From positions 496,001 to 560,000 of the forward strand of contig NZ_LGKO01000005.1 of the NCBI RefSeq assembly GCF_001306145.1: a stretch of 64,000 nt of DNA, written 5' to 3'. Below, in pieces: positions 61,380 to 64,000 of the stretch. This DNA is from Thermanaerothrix daxensis (GTDB taxonomy: Bacteria; Chloroflexota; Anaerolineae; Anaerolineales; Anaerolineaceae). The translations under genes were made by a program, and so were the position numbers. The notes below the pieces were generated by a model. That model saw only the letters and a program-made list of their open reading frames with translations. It searched no databases and was not told the DNA's origin. The first letter of the stretch is position 1, and each line of letters opens with the position of its first letter.

Positions 61380-62441
61380 TTGGCAATTAACCCCTTAAAC
61401 TGGCTTTTGGGCTTGTTTTCCCTGGATATTGGGATTGACTTGGGAACAGCCAATACGCTCGTCAATGTTCGCGGCAAGGGGATTATTATCAACGAACCTT
61501 CATGGGTAGCGATTGATAAGCGCACCAAAAGGCCACTGGCTATAGGTTTGCAAGCCAAGGAAATGGTGGGGCGAACTCCCACAAATGTCATTGCCGTCCG
61601 CCCGTTGCGCGATGGGGTGATTGCGGAATTTGAAATTACCCAGGCGATGTTGGGGTATTTTATTGGCAAGGCTCACCAGCAAACTATTGTGCCCATGCCG
61701 CGTCCGCGGGTGGTGGTTGGGATTCCTTCAGGGGCAACGGAGGTTGAAAAGCGTGCGGTCTACGATGCGGCCATGGCGGCTGGAGCGCGTGAGGCCTATC
61801 TGATTGAGGAACCCAAAGCCGCTGCTCTCGGAGCCGGTCTCCCGGTGGCCGATGTGCGTGGAAGTATGATCGTGGATATTGGTGGTGGGACAACCGAAGT
61901 GGCGGTGCTTTCTATGGGGGGAGTGGTGGTCTCGCGCTCGTTACGAGTGGCAGGGGATGAGATGGATCAGGATATTATCCAGTACATTCGCAACAAGTAC
62001 AACTTGTTGATCGGGGAGCGCATGGCTGAGCAGGTGAAGATTAATATCGGCTCGGCCTATCCCTTACCTACCGAGAAGACCATGGTGGTGCGCGGTCGTA
62101 ACCTGATTAATGGCTTGCCAGAGTCGGTGGAGATTTCCTCGGTGGAAGTTCGCGAGGCGATTGCGGGCTCGGTTCAGGTCATTGTGGATACGATCAAGGA
62201 TGCTTTGGATGAAGCCCCACCCGAAATTGTGTCCGATTTGATGGAGACCGGTGTGTGCTTGGCCGGAGGTGGAGCGCAACTTCAAGGGCTTGCCGAGCGC
62301 TTGAGCGATGAACTCAACCTGCGGGTTTGGGTGGCCGAAGACCCTATGACGTGTGTGGTACGGGGCACGGGAATCATCCTCGAAGATCTGGATCGCTTTG
62401 CCGAATTCCTGGTGGATTTAGATCGCAATAGCCGGGGCTGA
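61380..62441 (+). CDS. mreB: Rod-shape protein MreB
   Basis: The bacterial actin that directs lateral wall synthesis. The 353-residue product has 'DIGIDLGTANTLV' (phosphate 1), 'PKAAALGAGLPVADVRGSMIVDIGGGTTEVAVLSMGG' (phosphate 2) and 'LAGGGAQLQGL' (adenosine). It starts with TTG 61380, with AAGGAG 8 bases upstream. mreC and mreD follow in the same direction, the standard mre operon. Presence of MreB implies rod or filamentous cells. Confidence 0.95.
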   Translation: MAINPLNWLLGLFSLDIGIDLGTANTLVNVRGKGIIINEPSWVAIDKRTKRPLAIGLQAKEMVGRTPTNVIAVRPLRDGVIAEFEITQAMLGYFIGKAHQQTIVPMPRPRVVVGIPSGATEVEKRAVYDAAMAAGAREAYLIEEPKAAALGAGLPVADVRGSMIVDIGGGTTEVAVLSMGGVVVSRSLRVAGDEMDQDIIQYIRNKYNLLIGERMAEQVKINIGSAYPLPTEKTMVVRGRNLINGLPESVEISSVEVREAIAGSVQVIVDTIKDALDEAPPEIVSDLMETGVCLAGGGAQLQGLAERLSDELNLRVWVAEDPMTCVVRGTGIILEDLDRFAEFLVDLDRNSRG

Positions 62442-62498
62442 GTCAGTATTCGGAACATTGGAATTGGCAGAAAGGCGATTTGACGTTATCCTAATCCT

Positions 62499-63344
62499 AT
62501 GAAAACGCTGGTTTCGCGGTTTTGGCAAACCGCTCTGGTGCTCATCATTGCCAGTGGGCTCATTCTGCTGGCATTGAGCGGCTACTTGCAACCCCTGTTG
62601 CATGGGGTGATGTCCCCGTTGGTGGGAATTCAGCAGTGGGTTTCAAGCCGCTATATTGCGGCCTATCAGTTTCTCACTGCCCCGCGGGATATGGCCACAC
62701 TTCAACAGCGTAATTTTGAATTAGAACGGCAGGTGGCCGAGTTGCAGGCGCAAGTAATCGAACTCCAACAGCAACTTCGGGAAGCCCAGGTCATTTATGC
62801 TCTCCTCGACTTTGCCCGTGCTCACCCACAGAATCAGTATGTGGCTGCTAATGTCATCGGCCGTGATCCAAGCCCTTTTCTTCATTACGTGATCATTGAC
62901 CGAGGCTCCGATGATGGGATTCGTCATGGGATGCCGGTAGTCACCAATCAAGGACTGGTGGGGCGTGTAGATGCGGTAACGGCGGGTGCGGCCCGGGTGC
63001 AATTGATCACAGATGCCAGCGCTATTGTCAACGTGCGCCTTCAAAACAGCAAAGTGGAAGGTCAGACCCATGGCTCGATAACCGGGGAAATCAGCCTGGA
63101 GATGATCCCGCAAGATACGGTTATCCAGTTGGGAGATCTGGTGTTGACCTCAGGCTTGGGTGGTACCTACCCCCCAGACATTTTGGTGGGGCAGGTCAGC
63201 GATATTCGCAAGCAGCCCAATCAATTGTTCCAGACGGCTGTGGTGCAGCCGGTGGTGGATTTCAGCACCCTTCAGGCAGTGCTGGTGATCACAAACTTCC
63301 GTCCGATTCAACTTGCGCCCCTGATCCCAACCCCCATCCCGTGA
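62499..63344 (+). CDS. mreC: Rod-shape protein MreC
   Basis: The 281-residue product has one N-terminal membrane helix ('ALVLIIASGLILLALSGYL'), a coiled coil (about 65-95, 'LERQVAELQAQVIELQQQLREA') and the paired beta-barrel domain ('VAANVIGRDPSPFLHYVIIDRGSDDGIRHGMPVV', 'LVTSGLGGTYPPDILVGQV'). It links MreB filaments to the periplasmic wall enzymes. ATG 62499. Confidence 0.93.
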   Translation: MKTLVSRFWQTALVLIIASGLILLALSGYLQPLLHGVMSPLVGIQQWVSSRYIAAYQFLTAPRDMATLQQRNFELERQVAELQAQVIELQQQLREAQVIYALLDFARAHPQNQYVAANVIGRDPSPFLHYVIIDRGSDDGIRHGMPVVTNQGLVGRVDAVTAGAARVQLITDASAIVNVRLQNSKVEGQTHGSITGEISLEMIPQDTVIQLGDLVLTSGLGGTYPPDILVGQVSDIRKQPNQLFQTAVVQPVVDFSTLQAVLVITNFRPIQLAPLIPTPIP

Positions 63345-63351
63345 GGTGAGT

Positions 63352-63861
63352 ATGCTGGCGGATTGGCTGGCTTTTCCGGTGCTTGGGGGGTTGCTGATGA
63401 TCCAAACTGCCATTATCAGCCGCCTGACCTTGCTGAACGGGAGTGGTGATCTCATTTTGCTGGCGTTGGTTGCCTGGGCACTGCATGAACGCGTTCGATC
63501 TGCTCTGGTGTGGGTGCTGGTGGGGGGGCTCTTGGTGGGGTGGATTTCCGGGGTGCCTCTGTTGGTGCCTATAATTGGATATGGGCTTGCCGTAGCTCTG
63601 GCCAGGATAATCCGTCGCCAGGTTTGGCAGATCCCTCTGCTGGCAATGCTATTTGTGACTTTTTGGGGTACTTTGATGTATCACGCTTTAACAATTGTGA
63701 CATTGCAGTTTAGTGGCACTCCCCTATCTTGGGAAAACGCATTAACCCATGTGACTTTGCCTAGCCTAGTTCTTAATGTGGTGCTGGCTTTTCCGGTGTA
63801 TGCCTTATTAAACGATCTGGCGAACTGGTTGTATCCCGAGGTGGTGGTGAAAAATGCATGA
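63352..63861 (+). CDS. mreD: Rod-shape protein MreD
   Basis: The 169-residue product has about five membrane helices and the usual MreD length and position between mreC and the transpeptidase gene. ATG 63352 is preferred; GTG 63346 also in frame. Sequence conservation in MreD is low, so the call rests mostly on topology and context. Confidence 0.82.
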   Translation: MLADWLAFPVLGGLLMIQTAIISRLTLLNGSGDLILLALVAWALHERVRSALVWVLVGGLLVGWISGVPLLVPIIGYGLAVALARIIRRQVWQIPLLAMLFVTFWGTLMYHALTIVTLQFSGTPLSWENALTHVTLPSLVLNVVLAFPVYALLNDLANWLYPEVVVKNA

Positions 63862-64000
63862 ACCGATGGAACACCCGCATCCATTTGAACACTGGCGATT
63901 GACCGTATTTTATGCGGCAATCGCGTTTGTGATCGGCTTTTACCTCCTGCGCCTTTTTAACCTCCAGATTCTTCAGGGGGCGAATTACCGGATTCGTGCC
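63854..64000 (+). CDS. mrdA: Penicillin-binding protein 2, partial (N-terminus)
   Basis: The frame from ATG 63854 runs off the right edge with 49 codons: a cytoplasmic His/Glu/Pro-rich start, a membrane helix ('LTVFYAAIAFVIGFYLLRLF') and 'LQILQGANYRIRA', the conserved beginning of the PBP2 dimerisation domain. It overlaps mreD by 8 bases. The rest of the class B transpeptidase is outside the window. Confidence 0.82.
   Translation, partial: MHEPMEHPHPFEHWRLTVFYAAIAFVIGFYLLRLFNLQILQGANYRIRA

Overview
The window is bacterial and dense with genes. It most resembles a Chloroflexota genome, probably Anaerolineae. That is inferred from the very long multi-GAF sensor proteins, a threonine-synthase-like enzyme fused to a receiver domain, and the mixed type III-B/type I-B cas locus; no rRNA is present to settle it. 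Housekeeping genes bound the window: queA (partial), ruvB, upp, a glycosyltransferase/tpiA pair and tRNA-His on the left, and mreB-mreC-mreD-PBP2 (partial) on the right.

Region 1 (1-5.7 kb) is core genome. The GT2 glycosyltransferase reads without a stop into triosephosphate isomerase. Region 2 (6.0-23.2 kb) is one long plus-strand CRISPR-Cas locus. It runs: a CARF protein with a LuxR-type HTH; cmr1-cmr6 (type III-B, Cas10 without an HD domain); a Can2/Card1-like CARF nuclease; Csx15; cas8b1-cas7-cas5-cas3 (type I-B); then cas6-cas1-cas2-cas4. I see no CRISPR array, although both flanks of the locus are in the window. The expected logic is that Cas10 makes cyclic oligoadenylate on target recognition, the CARF nuclease and CARF regulator respond, and Csx15 may remove the signal, while Cas6 and the adaptation genes would serve both effector complexes.

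Region 3 (23.2-43.2 kb) holds a decayed amino-acid permease, a winged-helix regulator, and an 18 kb minus-strand signalling operon. The operon has two single receivers, four GAF-rich sensors without a kinase domain, an orphan ParA ATPase, a 1,657-residue hybrid histidine kinase, the enzyme-receiver fusion and an EamA permease.

Region 4 (43.53-61.17 kb) is a siphovirus-type prophage of 17.6 kb in the 3' half of tRNA-Gly(TCC), bounded by a 32-bp repeat. It has head, neck, lysis, tail and fibre genes and an integrase. I find no terminase, portal, replication or repressor gene, and the MuF gene next to attL is damaged, so it looks deleted on its early side. It still carries unusual non-coding structure: two promoter-to-terminator RNA units of about 90 and 150 nt between late genes; a palindromic motif ATACTSAGTAT (4 exact copies, 6 with one mismatch, 4 with two) spread over the whole prophage like repressor stoperator sites; a nested scaffold start; a -1 frameshift site in the tail chaperone gene; and a probably leaderless reverse-strand membrane-protein gene.
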